The position numbers and the translations under genes are program-made. The notes under the pieces were generated by a model, which saw only the letters and a list, made by a program, of their open reading frames with translations, searched no databases and was not told the DNA's origin. A stretch of 35,095 nucleotides of DNA from a virus, in the IMG/VR virus record IMGVR_UViG_3300047320_000061, positions 1 through 35,095 of that record, one strand, 5' to 3'. Below, in pieces: positions 1 through 7,600 of the stretch (its first letter is position 1; every line of letters starts with the position of its first letter).

Positions 1-1
1 T

Positions 2-592
2 AGCAAGGAGCGCGACCGCAGGCCATCGAAGAAAGAGCTCCAAACCATAATTGCGTACTTTCAGGAGATGCGGGATCGCCGCCAGCAAGAGATCGACATG
101 GTGCGCGTGACGCTGTTCGCGCTGTTCTCGACTCGTAGGCTGGAAGAGATAACGCGCATTCGCTGGGATTCCATTGATGAGGCACGCCAGAGCGTCCTGA
201 TCACCGACATGAAAAACCCAGGCCAGAAGTACGGCAATGACGTTTGGTGTCACTTGCCTGACGAGGCCTGGCAGATCATGCAATCCATGCCAAAAGGTTC
301 AGAGAGGCCTTTCCCGTACAACCACCGCTCTATTTCAGCGGCCTTTACACGGGCGTGCAACTTCCTTGAGATGGACAATCTGCACTTTCATGACTTACGC
401 CATGATGGTGTAAGCAGACTTTTCGAAATGGGATGGGATATCCCGAAGGTGGCCTCTGTGTCCGGACACCGGGATTGGAACTCGATGAGGCGCTATACGC
501 ACCTGAGAGGAAACGGCGACCCCTATAACGAGTGGCCCTTGCTGCAAGAAGTGATTAATGGCCCGAAGATCGAGCCGAAGAAAAAGACATAG
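2..592 (+). CDS. int: Tyrosine-recombinase integrase, C-terminal part (5' end outside window)
   Basis: This is the catalytic half of a phage integrase, which would recombine attP with attB. The frame is open to the first base of the window, so the N-terminal DNA-binding domain lies outside and the first internal ATG at 68 is not the true start. The tyrosine-recombinase residues are visible in order: an Arg in STRRLEEI, a Lys in the beta-hairpin DMKNPGQK, HDLRH (the HxxR box), SGHRDW, and the nucleophile Tyr in MRRYTHL. It is transcribed toward the late operon and stops 51 bp before the last minus-strand gene. In lambda the 3' end of int faces attP, but no repeat in this short gap can be identified as an att core from one copy. 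The family is certain; the phage of origin is inferred from position. Confidence 0.93.
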   Translation, partial: SKERDRRPSKKELQTIIAYFQEMRDRRQQEIDMVRVTLFALFSTRRLEEITRIRWDSIDEARQSVLITDMKNPGQKYGNDVWCHLPDEAWQIMQSMPKGSERPFPYNHRSISAAFTRACNFLEMDNLHFHDLRHDGVSRLFEMGWDIPKVASVSGHRDWNSMRRYTHLRGNGDPYNEWPLLQEVINGPKIEPKKKT

Positions 593-600
593 ATGCATCA

Positions 601-620
601 GGGCTGGCAATCGTCAGCCC
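601..620. terminator. Hairpin between convergent int and late operon
   Basis: A perfect 6-bp stem (GGGCTG/CAGCCC) with an 8-nt loop lies in the 51-bp gap between the stop of int and the end of the minus-strand operon. Neither side has a good U-run, so it is at most a weak bidirectional terminator. Confidence 0.4.
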
Positions 621-643
621 CTCCCCCGGCGTCCTGCCGACGT

Positions 644-973
644 TCACCCCCTCCCTCTTATTATCTGAACGCCATCCTCCGGGAACCTGCCGCCGTCGAA
701 AATGCCGATGAGTTCGGCCTCCTCCCATTCGAGCAATCCCCAGAGCCTGGCCGCGTCGGAAACCTCGAGCATCTCGCTCAACTCCTCGGCGCTGACCTGT
801 TTCCGCCGGCGGGCAAGCATCGCCAGTTCGACCAGCTTGCGCCGATGAGCCTCCGGATCAGTCACCAGATCATCGCGAGCCTTGATCGCGTCGCGCCAAT
901 CGGCCAGAGGGTTCTCAACCAAAGCGACACCACCACGACTGGAAATAGAAAGCTCCGTCGACTTCCTCGACAC
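644..973 (-). CDS. Conserved-looking phage protein, second gene of an SOS-type unit
   Basis: I do not recognise the family. It is a 109-aa soluble, charged protein, with no signal peptide or membrane segment. Two helices around AHRRKLVELAMLARRRKQ and SAEELSEMLEVSD suggest a small helical fold. The longest frame opens with GTG at 973 and overlaps the upstream gene by 59 bp, which is unusually long. A TTG at 922 lies just before the upstream stop (917-915) and would give a tightly coupled 92-aa product, so the start is uncertain. It is the last minus-strand gene and probably shares the LexA-box promoter near 1240 with its neighbour. Function unknown. Confidence 0.6.
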   Translation of the reverse strand: MSRKSTELSISSRGGVALVENPLADWRDAIKARDDLVTDPEAHRRKLVELAMLARRRKQVSAEELSEMLEVSDAARLWGLLEWEEAELIGIFDGGRFPEDGVQIIRGRG

Positions 974-1208
974 CGGTGATGTTCAAGCCCGTCGTCCCTA
1001 GACCGGTTACCTTGGCGTCCAGCAGTCGCGGGAGAATGTCGGGCCTATCACCAGTTTTCATGATGAACGCCTCGACCGTCACACGACCCAAGGTGCTGTT
1101 GGCTGATTCATTCATCTGCACGTCACCCTTTATAGGCGTGGCATCTCTGACCTCTTTCGCAGTCAGTGCCACGCCAAGGCGGCGGCGAGGGGTAACAAGG
1201 AAATGCAT
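915..1208 (-). CDS. Small phage protein behind a LexA box
   Basis: A 97-aa protein starting at the ATG at 1208; an in-frame GTG at 1232 lies inside the LexA box and would precede the transcript start, so it is unlikely. The N-terminus is basic (MHFLVTPRRRLG), followed by a beta-rich body (STLGRVTVEAFIMKTGD). I see no known catalytic motif. The gene sits downstream of Rz/Rz1 but is separated from it by an 89-bp gap containing a sigma70-like promoter and a 16-bp LexA box. It is therefore probably transcribed apart from the late operon and derepressed by DNA damage. A damage-response accessory role is inferred from regulation only. Confidence 0.7.
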   Translation of the reverse strand: MHFLVTPRRRLGVALTAKEVRDATPIKGDVQMNESANSTLGRVTVEAFIMKTGDRPDILPRLLDAKVTGLGTTGLNITGVEEVDGAFYFQSWWCRFG

Positions 1209-1224
1209 GGTTGCTGCTCGAATA

Positions 1225-1240
1225 CTGTACATGCGTACAG
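1225..1240. promoter_or_regulatory. LexA box (SOS operator)
   Basis: CTGTACATGCGTACAG has the diagnostic CTG-N10-CAG spacing and is almost fully palindromic. It overlaps the -10 and start region of the minus-strand promoter at 1239-1267, the classical position for LexA repression. Confidence 0.82.
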
Positions 1241-1267
1241 TTAACGAGAAGCGCGGGGATGGGTCAA
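1239..1267 (-). promoter_or_regulatory. Sigma70-type promoter for the 1208-644 unit
   Basis: On the minus strand, TTGACC (1267-1262), a 17-bp spacer and TTAACT (1244-1239) precede the gene starting at 1208. The -10 runs into the LexA box. It is a good -35 with a moderate -10, typical of a repressed promoter. Confidence 0.6.
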
Positions 1268-1298
1268 TACTGTATGGGATGACCGCCGACAGATGACC

Positions 1299-1802
1299 TC
1301 ACTGCTTGGTCAGTGAGTCGTAGGACCGCTCACAGGCGAATCCGGCCCGACGACTTGCTGTAAGCGCTGCCGCCAGTTCGCCCGCATATCCATCAGCTTC
1401 TGATCGCAGGTCGGCGAGCAGATCGACAAGGTCGTTGATTGTCTTGCCTCGCTGGGCAAGACGGGCGTTGAGGGTGGCGCGATCGGCGAGCAGCTTGGCG
1501 GTTTGTTCGCGCAGCCTGTCAGTATCAACGCGCTGCTGAGCAGCAAGAGCATCATCTTTCTGTTTCTGATCGGCTGCATCGTTGCGTACCTGGTCAATGT
1601 CTCGTTGGCGTTGCTGTTCGGTTTCGCGGGCTTCCTCGCTGGCTTTTGCCGTTGCGGTAGCGATGCCGTTCTTGTAATCGGCAAACTCAGTTCGCAGTTC
1701 TGAGAGCTGCAGCGTCTGGTATCCCGCGATTGACGCCAGTATCACGATCAGCCCTATCACTCCCCACACCCACGCCGGTACCAGCTTCAGGGCGGCGATC
1801 AT
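1299..1802 (-). CDS. Rz: Rz-like i-spanin (inner-membrane subunit)
   Basis: This is the inner-membrane half of the spanin complex, which fuses inner and outer membranes in the last step of lysis. It starts at the ATG at 1802, which overlaps the endolysin stop by 4 bp; a longer upstream frame lies inside the endolysin gene and is not used. The 167-aa product has one N-terminal transmembrane segment (VWGVIGLIVILASIAGYQ), then a long charged periplasmic coiled coil rich in Glu, Gln, Arg and Asp. Length and layout match lambda Rz. A second gene, Rz1, is completely nested in another frame. The pairing with an upstream GH24 endolysin makes the call secure. Confidence 0.9.
   Translation of the reverse strand: MIAALKLVPAWVWGVIGLIVILASIAGYQTLQLSELRTEFADYKNGIATATAKASEEARETEQQRQRDIDQVRNDAADQKQKDDALAAQQRVDTDRLREQTAKLLADRATLNARLAQRGKTINDLVDLLADLRSEADGYAGELAAALTASRRAGFACERSYDSLTKQ
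1310..1579 (-). CDS. Rz1: Rz1-like o-spanin lipoprotein nested inside Rz
   Basis: This is an outer-membrane lipoprotein that would pair with Rz across the periplasm. The frame differs from Rz and the gene lies wholly within it. I chose the ATG at 1579 because it gives a signal peptide with a basic n-region (MQPIRNRK), a hydrophobic core (LLLLSSALIL) and the lipobox LTGC. A start at 1555 would remove the positive charges. The mature part has a proline-containing linker (PPSCSPIAPPSTPVLP), typical of Rz1, and a short C-terminal helix (ANWRQRLQQVV). No strong Shine-Dalgarno is visible, so the exact start is less certain than the identity. Confidence 0.85.
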   Translation of the reverse strand: MQPIRNRKMMLLLLSSALILTGCANKPPSCSPIAPPSTPVLPSEARQSTTLSICSPTCDQKLMDMRANWRQRLQQVVGPDSPVSGPTTH

Positions 1803-2239
1803 GCTTTGCTCAGGAACAATGCTTGTTCTGCGGCGCGGCGCTTGGTAAGCCCGGGCAATTCCTTGCCTGCCGCCTTGTTCCAGCGCGGGAACTGATCGGC
1901 GGCGCGGGCATAGTCGCCAGCATTCAACAGCTTGAGCAGGGTCGATGACGCCAGATTGGGCGTGCCGAGGTTGTAGACGAAGCTCATCAGGGCGTCCCAC
2001 TGGTTCTGGTTCAACGAAACCTTCACCAGTCGATCAAGCTCCGGCTCGAAGCGGGCAAGGTCGTTCATGAGCATCCGCTCGGCCTGCTCCTCTGTAATTT
2101 TCATCCCCTTTACGACGCCACGGGTCGAGCCATAGCCGATCGTCCATGGTTCTGCACCTGTCGCCGGATCGGGATAGGCAACGAGACGGAGCCCTTCAGA
2201 TGATTTGATCAGGTCGATGCCTTTCTGCGATGTGCGCAT
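1799..2239 (-). CDS. Endolysin, GH24 muramidase (T4/P22 lysozyme type)
   Basis: This 146-aa enzyme cleaves the MurNAc-GlcNAc bond of peptidoglycan to lyse the cell. The Glu-Asp-Thr triad of the family is present: E15 in SSEGLRL, D24 in YPDPATG and T39 in GYGST. The C-terminal lobe has the family-typical NQNQWDALMSFVYNLG and FPRWNKAAGK segments. There is no signal peptide or N-terminal anchor, so export depends on a holin. No holin lies next to it; the best candidate is about 23 kb away, ahead of terminase. It overlaps Rz by 4 bp. A terminator-like hairpin sits 17-42 bp before its start. Confidence 0.95.
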   Translation of the reverse strand: MRTSQKGIDLIKSSEGLRLVAYPDPATGAEPWTIGYGSTRGVVKGMKITEEQAERMLMNDLARFEPELDRLVKVSLNQNQWDALMSFVYNLGTPNLASSTLLKLLNAGDYARAADQFPRWNKAAGKELPGLTKRRAAEQALFLSKA

Positions 2240-2255
2240 TCAGTTTTCTCCAGGC

Positions 2256-2281
2256 AAAAAAATACCCGCTCAATGGCGGGT
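2256..2281 (-). terminator. Intrinsic-terminator-like hairpin just upstream of endolysin
   Basis: On the minus strand, an ACCCGC/GCGGGT stem with a 6-nt loop is followed by a U-run. GCCTGGAGAAA, the endolysin ribosome-binding region, comes directly after. It would attenuate lysis-gene expression unless antitermination is active. Confidence 0.75.
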
Positions 2282-2298
2282 CCGGTCGCGTGCTGCGA

Positions 2299-2664
2299 TC
2301 AGATAGTGTCGGGCGCCAGCGCCGCGGGATCTGCGGCGATGTCAGGGATGGCAGGCGCGATCGGCCAGATAGGTGCCGCTGGCCATGTAGCCTGAGTCGC
2401 GACCTTGCCCAGCTGAAACTTGTAGGCCTTCCAGGCTTTCAGACTGACGGTCAGCGCGGCCAGTTCGGCCTCGTCCTCTTCGGTGGCCTCGCCGCTGTCC
2501 ACGCCGTAACCGAGCGTGTCCACTCGATCCTGAATGCGTGCGATCTGGGCGGCAGCGGATGCGTTGCGGGATGAAAGCTCAGCCTTGGCGGTGTCCAGGG
2601 CTAGCGCAGCGGCCGCAGCGTCTTTCATGGCCTTGGTGATCAGTTGGCTCCAATCGATGTTCAT
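2299..2664 (-). CDS. Tail fibre assembly-like protein
   Basis: A 121-aa protein starting MNIDWSQLITKAM. The C-terminal part, KAWKAYKFQLGKV followed by a Trp/Pro-rich stretch (WPAAPIWPIAPAIP), resembles the end of phage tail-fibre assembly chaperones (Caudo_TAP type), which carry W-K-x-Y-R and W-P. The N-terminal half is an alanine-rich helical region with DTAKAELSSRNASAAAQ. It is the last structural gene before the lysis genes and overlaps the upstream gene by 4 bp. The position next to the fibre genes supports a fibre chaperone role. The family match is by eye and moderate. Confidence 0.6.
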   Translation of the reverse strand: MNIDWSQLITKAMKDAAAAALALDTAKAELSSRNASAAAQIARIQDRVDTLGYGVDSGEATEEDEAELAALTVSLKAWKAYKFQLGKVATQATWPAAPIWPIAPAIPDIAADPAALAPDTI

Positions 2665-3002
2665 TGCTCAGCCTCGATGATTGGGTATTGTTCAACTACG
2701 GGCAGCAGCAGTGGTTGCGGCAAGCTCACTTCGCCATCCGGGACGTTGGTCAGTGGCACCGGGTAGGCCTGCTCCTGGCTGTAGTTGATGGGCAGTGGAA
2801 GCCGCAGCGTCAGCAGCAGATCTGCACCGACGCGGTCGACCGGCCCGCCAAACCACTGGGAATCTACTGCGCCCAGCGGCAGCGTGTCGCCGTCGGCCAT
2901 GCGTGAAAAGTCGAAGGCTTCACCATTCACGGTGAGGACGTCGCCCGACTTGATGACGGTGAGCGTCTCATCGGAGCGAAACGGAGAAAGATTGATGATC
3001 AT
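2661..3002 (-). CDS. Small protein of the tail-fibre cluster
   Basis: A 113-aa protein using the ATG at 3002, which overlaps the stop of the tail-fibre gene (TGATG arrangement); the longer frame from 3011 would cut into that gene. It begins MIINLSPFRSDETL and appears mainly beta, with proline-rich segments in the second half (LRLPLPINYSQ, LPQPLLLPVVEQYP). No membrane segment or enzymatic motif is seen. Because it is translationally coupled between a fibre gene and a fibre-assembly-like gene, it is probably a fibre accessory or chaperone. I do not recognise a named family with confidence. Confidence 0.7.
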   Translation of the reverse strand: MIINLSPFRSDETLTVIKSGDVLTVNGEAFDFSRMADGDTLPLGAVDSQWFGGPVDRVGADLLLTLRLPLPINYSQEQAYPVPLTNVPDGEVSLPQPLLLPVVEQYPIIEAEQ

Positions 3003-3691
3003 CAGTACCACCTGCCTACGGCATGCAAGCCGATTCGATATACCTGGTTCACGCTGAAGTTTGCCGTTACGGTCACGGCGCCGTTAGCGCCGAGGTTTGC
3101 GCTCAGTCGAGAACAAGTGAACGCATCAGTCGTCTCTGCAAACTGCAGGGTCGCCATGACCGTGGCGGTATTGCCCAGGAAAGCGATGGGTGGCGTCCAG
3201 AAGGCAGAGGCAGTTGCCCCTGCACCCGCCGGACCGAAGCCAAGGTTGCGCAGCCAGCACTCTTGCGTGCCATCCGCGAATCGCACATAGCTGCCGTTCA
3301 CGTTGGAACCACTCTCAACGATGTTACGCCCCGCCAGCTGGATCCCGACCGGGACGTTTAAGACGCCGCCATAGCTGTAGGTCATTGGTGGACCGCCCGC
3401 GCTGTTGTCGCTCAGAACAGAACGCCAGCTAAACCCACCGCTCCCGCCGCCTCGGTTGCAGGTAAAGGCCATGTGACCCGAGAAACCACTCCCGTCCCCG
3501 GCATCGTTCCACCCGGTATAGCCACCCTGCCCGCTTCCATAGGTTGCGCCGGCCAAGACCCGCAAACTATTGATGGCCGGGGCGTTATACAGCTCGTCGA
3601 AGTTGGCGTTTATCTTCACATTGGCGCTTCTGGGGGTATCACCGCCCACACCCGTTGGGGCAGCGCCCAACTGAATCGTTTGCTTTGCCAT
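3002..3691 (-). CDS. Tail fibre protein
   Basis: This 229-aa protein begins MAKQTIQLG and carries GDTPRSANVKINANFDELY, a short N-terminal module common at the base of phage tail fibres. The rest is rich in Gly, Ser, Thr and Asn with beta-strand patterns (GYTGWNDAGDGSGFSG), as expected of a trimeric fibre shaft and tip. The C-terminus (NFSVNQVYRIGLHAVGRWY) is probably the receptor-facing or trimerisation end. It is separated by 8 bp from an upstream tail-tip-associated gene and overlaps a small accessory gene downstream. Receptor specificity cannot be read from the sequence. Confidence 0.72.
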   Translation of the reverse strand: MAKQTIQLGAAPTGVGGDTPRSANVKINANFDELYNAPAINSLRVLAGATYGSGQGGYTGWNDAGDGSGFSGHMAFTCNRGGGSGGFSWRSVLSDNSAGGPPMTYSYGGVLNVPVGIQLAGRNIVESGSNVNGSYVRFADGTQECWLRNLGFGPAGAGATASAFWTPPIAFLGNTATVMATLQFAETTDAFTCSRLSANLGANGAVTVTANFSVNQVYRIGLHAVGRWY

Positions 3692-3699
3692 GGTTCTAC

Positions 3700-4365
3700 C
3701 TAGAGGTTATCCACATCGATTAAAAGAAAAGCGCCGTATGCGTTGTCGGAGGTTCCACGGTTAGAGTTGAAGGTATAAATTGTCTTTGATTGGTATTGAG
3801 CACCCCCTGCCACAGATCTACCCATCAACGTTCTAAGTATCCCTTGCGAGATTGGCTGTCCTCCCGGATTCGGGACTGTGGCACCCTCCCATAGCGCGCA
3901 ATAGGAAGCTGAGACCCATGCGGGGTTTTTACCTGGCGTGGATACACTTCCGTTCGTACCGGCATTCACTGGTACGTTGTAAAAACCCAAAAGCTTCAGA
4001 TACTTTTCGGCAGCTGAGAACACCCTCACCCCAGCCTCGTTATAAACCTCGAATCCGAAAGTCGAAGGGCCCGGGGGGTCGGCCGCGAATACCCAGTATT
4101 CAAACGTGGCTCCGTTAGTTTCGGTAAGAACCCGATGGACTACGTTTCCGCTTGCATCAAGCCGATTGAACACAACTGCAAATGTCGATGATCTAATGGC
4201 TATGATGCTGTTTTTCTTGCCGCTGGCAATATCAGCACCATATCCAACGTCCGGCGTTAGCTGAGCGCTGACAGCTGACCCCTTCGCGGTCATGCAATAG
4301 TTTGAATAGTTACCGTCGATTTGAAGAAAGCCGCTGGAGTTGAAAACCTGAAAACCGGCCGCCAT
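3700..4365 (-). CDS. Tail tip/fibre-associated protein
   Basis: A 221-aa protein using the ATG at 4365, which overlaps the stop of the preceding gene; a longer frame to 4428 is not needed. It begins MAAGFQVFNSSGFLQIDGNY, which parallels the start of its upstream neighbour (MPQGMQVWDANGVLIMDI). The two probably share a beta-rich tail-tip module and may be paralogues. The body is beta-rich (GATFEYWVFAADPPGPSTFG) and the C-terminus ends in SDNAYGAFLLIDVDNL. There is no membrane segment. This stretch looks less GC-rich than the head genes, as is common for exchangeable fibre genes. Confidence 0.7.
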   Translation of the reverse strand: MAAGFQVFNSSGFLQIDGNYSNYCMTAKGSAVSAQLTPDVGYGADIASGKKNSIIAIRSSTFAVVFNRLDASGNVVHRVLTETNGATFEYWVFAADPPGPSTFGFEVYNEAGVRVFSAAEKYLKLLGFYNVPVNAGTNGSVSTPGKNPAWVSASYCALWEGATVPNPGGQPISQGILRTLMGRSVAGGAQYQSKTIYTFNSNRGTSDNAYGAFLLIDVDNL

Positions 4366-4658
4366 CAGAACACCCCGTATAAAATCGTAGTAGATCTTCT
4401 GGTTGGTGGGCCGCTTCCCCAGTCCCAAGATATTCCAGACGTTGATACTTGGAATATTGGACGATTAACTGCATCACCAGGGTAGGTACCAGTCACGTCG
4501 GTGCTGTACGCAAATCCCCTGCCCCCAGCAAAATCAGGAATAGCAACAGATCCCGCGATTACTCCCGTGTTCACCGAACCGATAAAACGTGGAAGATTAT
4601 CGGTTATATCCATAATCAAGACGCCATTGGCGTCCCACACCTGCATACCTTGGGGCAT
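4365..4658 (-). CDS. Small tail-tip protein
   Basis: A 97-aa protein that follows the host-specificity gene J after a gap of one base and overlaps the next gene by one base. It begins MPQGMQVWDANGVLIMDITD, a pattern I associate with short proteins encoded directly after J in Pseudomonas siphophages. It is predicted beta-rich and Gly-rich (DFAGGRGFAYSTDVTG). It probably caps or decorates the tail tip. The family assignment is by recollection of pattern, and no biochemical role is known to me. Confidence 0.65.
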   Translation of the reverse strand: MPQGMQVWDANGVLIMDITDNLPRFIGSVNTGVIAGSVAIPDFAGGRGFAYSTDVTGTYPGDAVNRPIFQVSTSGISWDWGSGPPTRRSTTILYGVF

Positions 4659-4659
4659 A

Positions 4660-7600
4660 TCACCAACTCCCGATCCTAACTCGTAATACGCCGTTAATTA
4701 CCCACCGATCAGACAACGAGTCGGAAACCTTATACGTATTCGCCTGACTTGGATGACGGTTATTAATCGCCCCGGATTGAAGATTGACATCTATCAATGG
4801 AAGTCCCTGAGCATTTACCGCTTCTGATTGCAAAACTGTACCCACAACTAAGTTTTGAATCGTCGATTTCTGGATAAAGGCTTCACGGATGAACACCTGA
4901 TTGCCGATCACAGCAAAAGGGGAACTCGCGTATTGAGCGCCGTCTGTTGTCGCGAGGATGAATCGATCAGCAGCGATGAGGAACGTTGACTGGAACACCC
5001 CGCTGGAGTTTGAAAGCCCCAAACCATAACCAGTCCAAGCATAAGTACCGTTTGCGTTTGCTTGCAGCTTAACCTGGTAGGAAATGTCAACCTGGGCTTT
5101 CAGAGCGGCAGCATTACTGCTTGCAGCGTTCGCTGCGCTATTAGCCGAGTTGGCGGCATTCTGCGCGGTAATGGTCGCCGACTGATTAACCTGAATAGCC
5201 GCACTTTGCTGGCCCAGTTGCACGGTGATTGTGTCGGTCCTTAACCCCTGCGCATAGTCCCCTTCGATAATTGCCGACTGGATTGAATACACGCCAACAT
5301 ACGTCTGCTCAGAACCCGCATACGATGTTGTCTCGCCCGCCATCGTCGGGTTGACCTGCGCATAGACCCCATTGATCGCCTGGGCATTGGCGTTGATCTG
5401 GCTTCCCTGATTGTTTACCGTGCCGCTCAGGCTGTTGATCGCGCCCGCCTGAGCATCCAGCCCCGTGGCCGGGTCGTTGATCTTGTTGCTGATCGACGTT
5501 ATGGCTTGCCCTTGGGCAGTGAGGATCTGTCCTTGTTGAGTAACGGTCGACCCCATTTGCTGAACTGTGGTCGAACTGGCTTTACCATCAACGTCAGTAC
5601 GGAGGCCTTGCAAGGCGCTCGCCTGCGAAGACAACGTCCCGTTGATGTTGGTGATGTCCGTTTTGCTCTGCTGAACCTGCGCGGCTACGGCGCCGAAGTC
5701 ATTCGTGACAGTACCAACGTTTTTCCAGTACGTGGCATTAGGTGGTCCGTTCGTGCCGTCCGCCTTGGCCGGAACTGCTTGAATCGCTGACCACAGGTTA
5801 TCCCCTACCCGCACGGTGTTGTATCGAGCGTATGCCGCGTTGGGGTCGTAAACTCCCCCACTGACGATGTCATCGATCTGGCCCTCCAGATCAGATATTT
5901 GCTGATCGACGTACACCTGCGTGGCCTTGCCATCAATCTCCGATTTCAGATCCTGCCCGAATTGGTCCTTGGTCAATTCGTCGATGAGCAGATCGAGTAT
6001 CGGCTCAGCGTCAGCGCTGGAAATAGCCGAGACCACAGTTCCGTTGGATGGATACCATGGGCCGATGTTGCCTGTGCGGTCTACCAGACGTGCCCAGAAG
6101 TAGAAACGCACGCCTGCACGCAACCCCTGCAGGGTGTATTCGGATTGCGGATACGCCAGATCGCTGAGCTTTGTCGCGGCCGCAAGGTCTGTCGCAGGGC
6201 TGTACCAAATCTCCGTTCGTTGAGTGTCTTCTGCACCTGGCGGAAAAGTCCATTTCAGCTTGATGCCGAAGAGCAGTCCAATAGCCGTCAGAGATGTCAC
6301 CGCCGGCGGTAAACCTTCCTTGCCGTTGAGCTGAGTCAGGATCGAGGAACGCCAGATCGACGAGATATCGTAGGCACTCACAGCACGCACCCGGGCCAGA
6401 TAGCCGCCGGAATAGATGCCGGTAATGTCCACGCTCGTCGAACCGGTGCGTTGCACCTTGATCCAGTTGCCGTTGTCTTTGCGCCACTCGACGTCGTACC
6501 CGACAGCGCCGTTCACGGCGGGCCAGGTGATCGTCATGGTGGTAACGGCCAAGCCTTGGGCAATGGCCGTCGTAGAAGTCAGCGTTACGCTCGCCGGCGC
6601 CGGAACGACGGTAATCGGAATGACGCTGATCGGCCGCTCTTCCAGCTTTGCCCCAGTGTCGATGTAAGCGAACTTGCTCGGCTCGAACTGAAGCGCTGCG
6701 ATCTCGTAATCCCCTTCCGTCGTCCGCTTGGTGCTGAGCACGCGGTACAGGGGAATCGCCAGATCGTCAGCGTCGAGCGCCCACTGGAGCTGCGGTGTTG
6801 GGGTTTCGCTATAGGCCGTGGTCACCGTGATCGCGCGCCCGGCCACCGACTGCACCGTACGGCCCTCGGCCTTTCCGCTCGGCAGGTTTATGATCAACCG
6901 GTCGCCAGTCTTCGCCAGAGTGTCACGGTCCAGCGTCACGACTCGTCCAGCTGCGACAGAAATACGCCCGCCTACCTCGCGCCCAGCCAGCAGCGAGTCA
7001 GCCACCGGAATGATATAGCCGGGCAACGGAATCGCCCCCTCCATGCCGGTCTTGAACGTGACAGTGCGATCTTGGTTGTTGCTCATCACCACCCATTTGC
7101 CTCGGCGCTGAGCCTCAGACGCGCGGGTGCAACCGATGGCGCTGATTTCGACTGGCTTGTCACCGAAACGACGCTGCAAGTCCGGATCCGCAAACGCAGT
7201 GACGTCAGTGTCGTAGTTGTTCGCCGGGTTGTCGTAGCTGACAATCGCACGGGTGTATCGGGTCTTGGTCGACGCGCTGCCGTACGAGAACTTGCCGTCG
7301 ATGACGTTCGCCCGGGTGAAGACATAGTCAAAGTCTTGCGGGCGCGGCATATCAGCCTGGGCGACGAGTTGGCCCTGAGCCCAGTAGGTCATTCCCCGGT
7401 AGATTGCCGAGATATCGCGCAGCAGAGTCCAGGCCTCGGCCTTGCCTTGCAGGTTCATGTCGCAGAGAAAGCGTGGCTCCTGCCCCCCGACACCGTTCGG
7501 CACCAACTGGTCGCAGTACTGGGCAATCCGGTACAGCTCCCACTTGTCGACCATGAAGGGCTTGATGCGCTTTCCGAGCCCAAAACGGTCAGCGGTACAG

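Noticed and set aside
1269-1284. Second LexA-like site next to the box at 1225
   Set aside because: CTGTATGGGATGACCG keeps the left half only; the right half CAG is missing.
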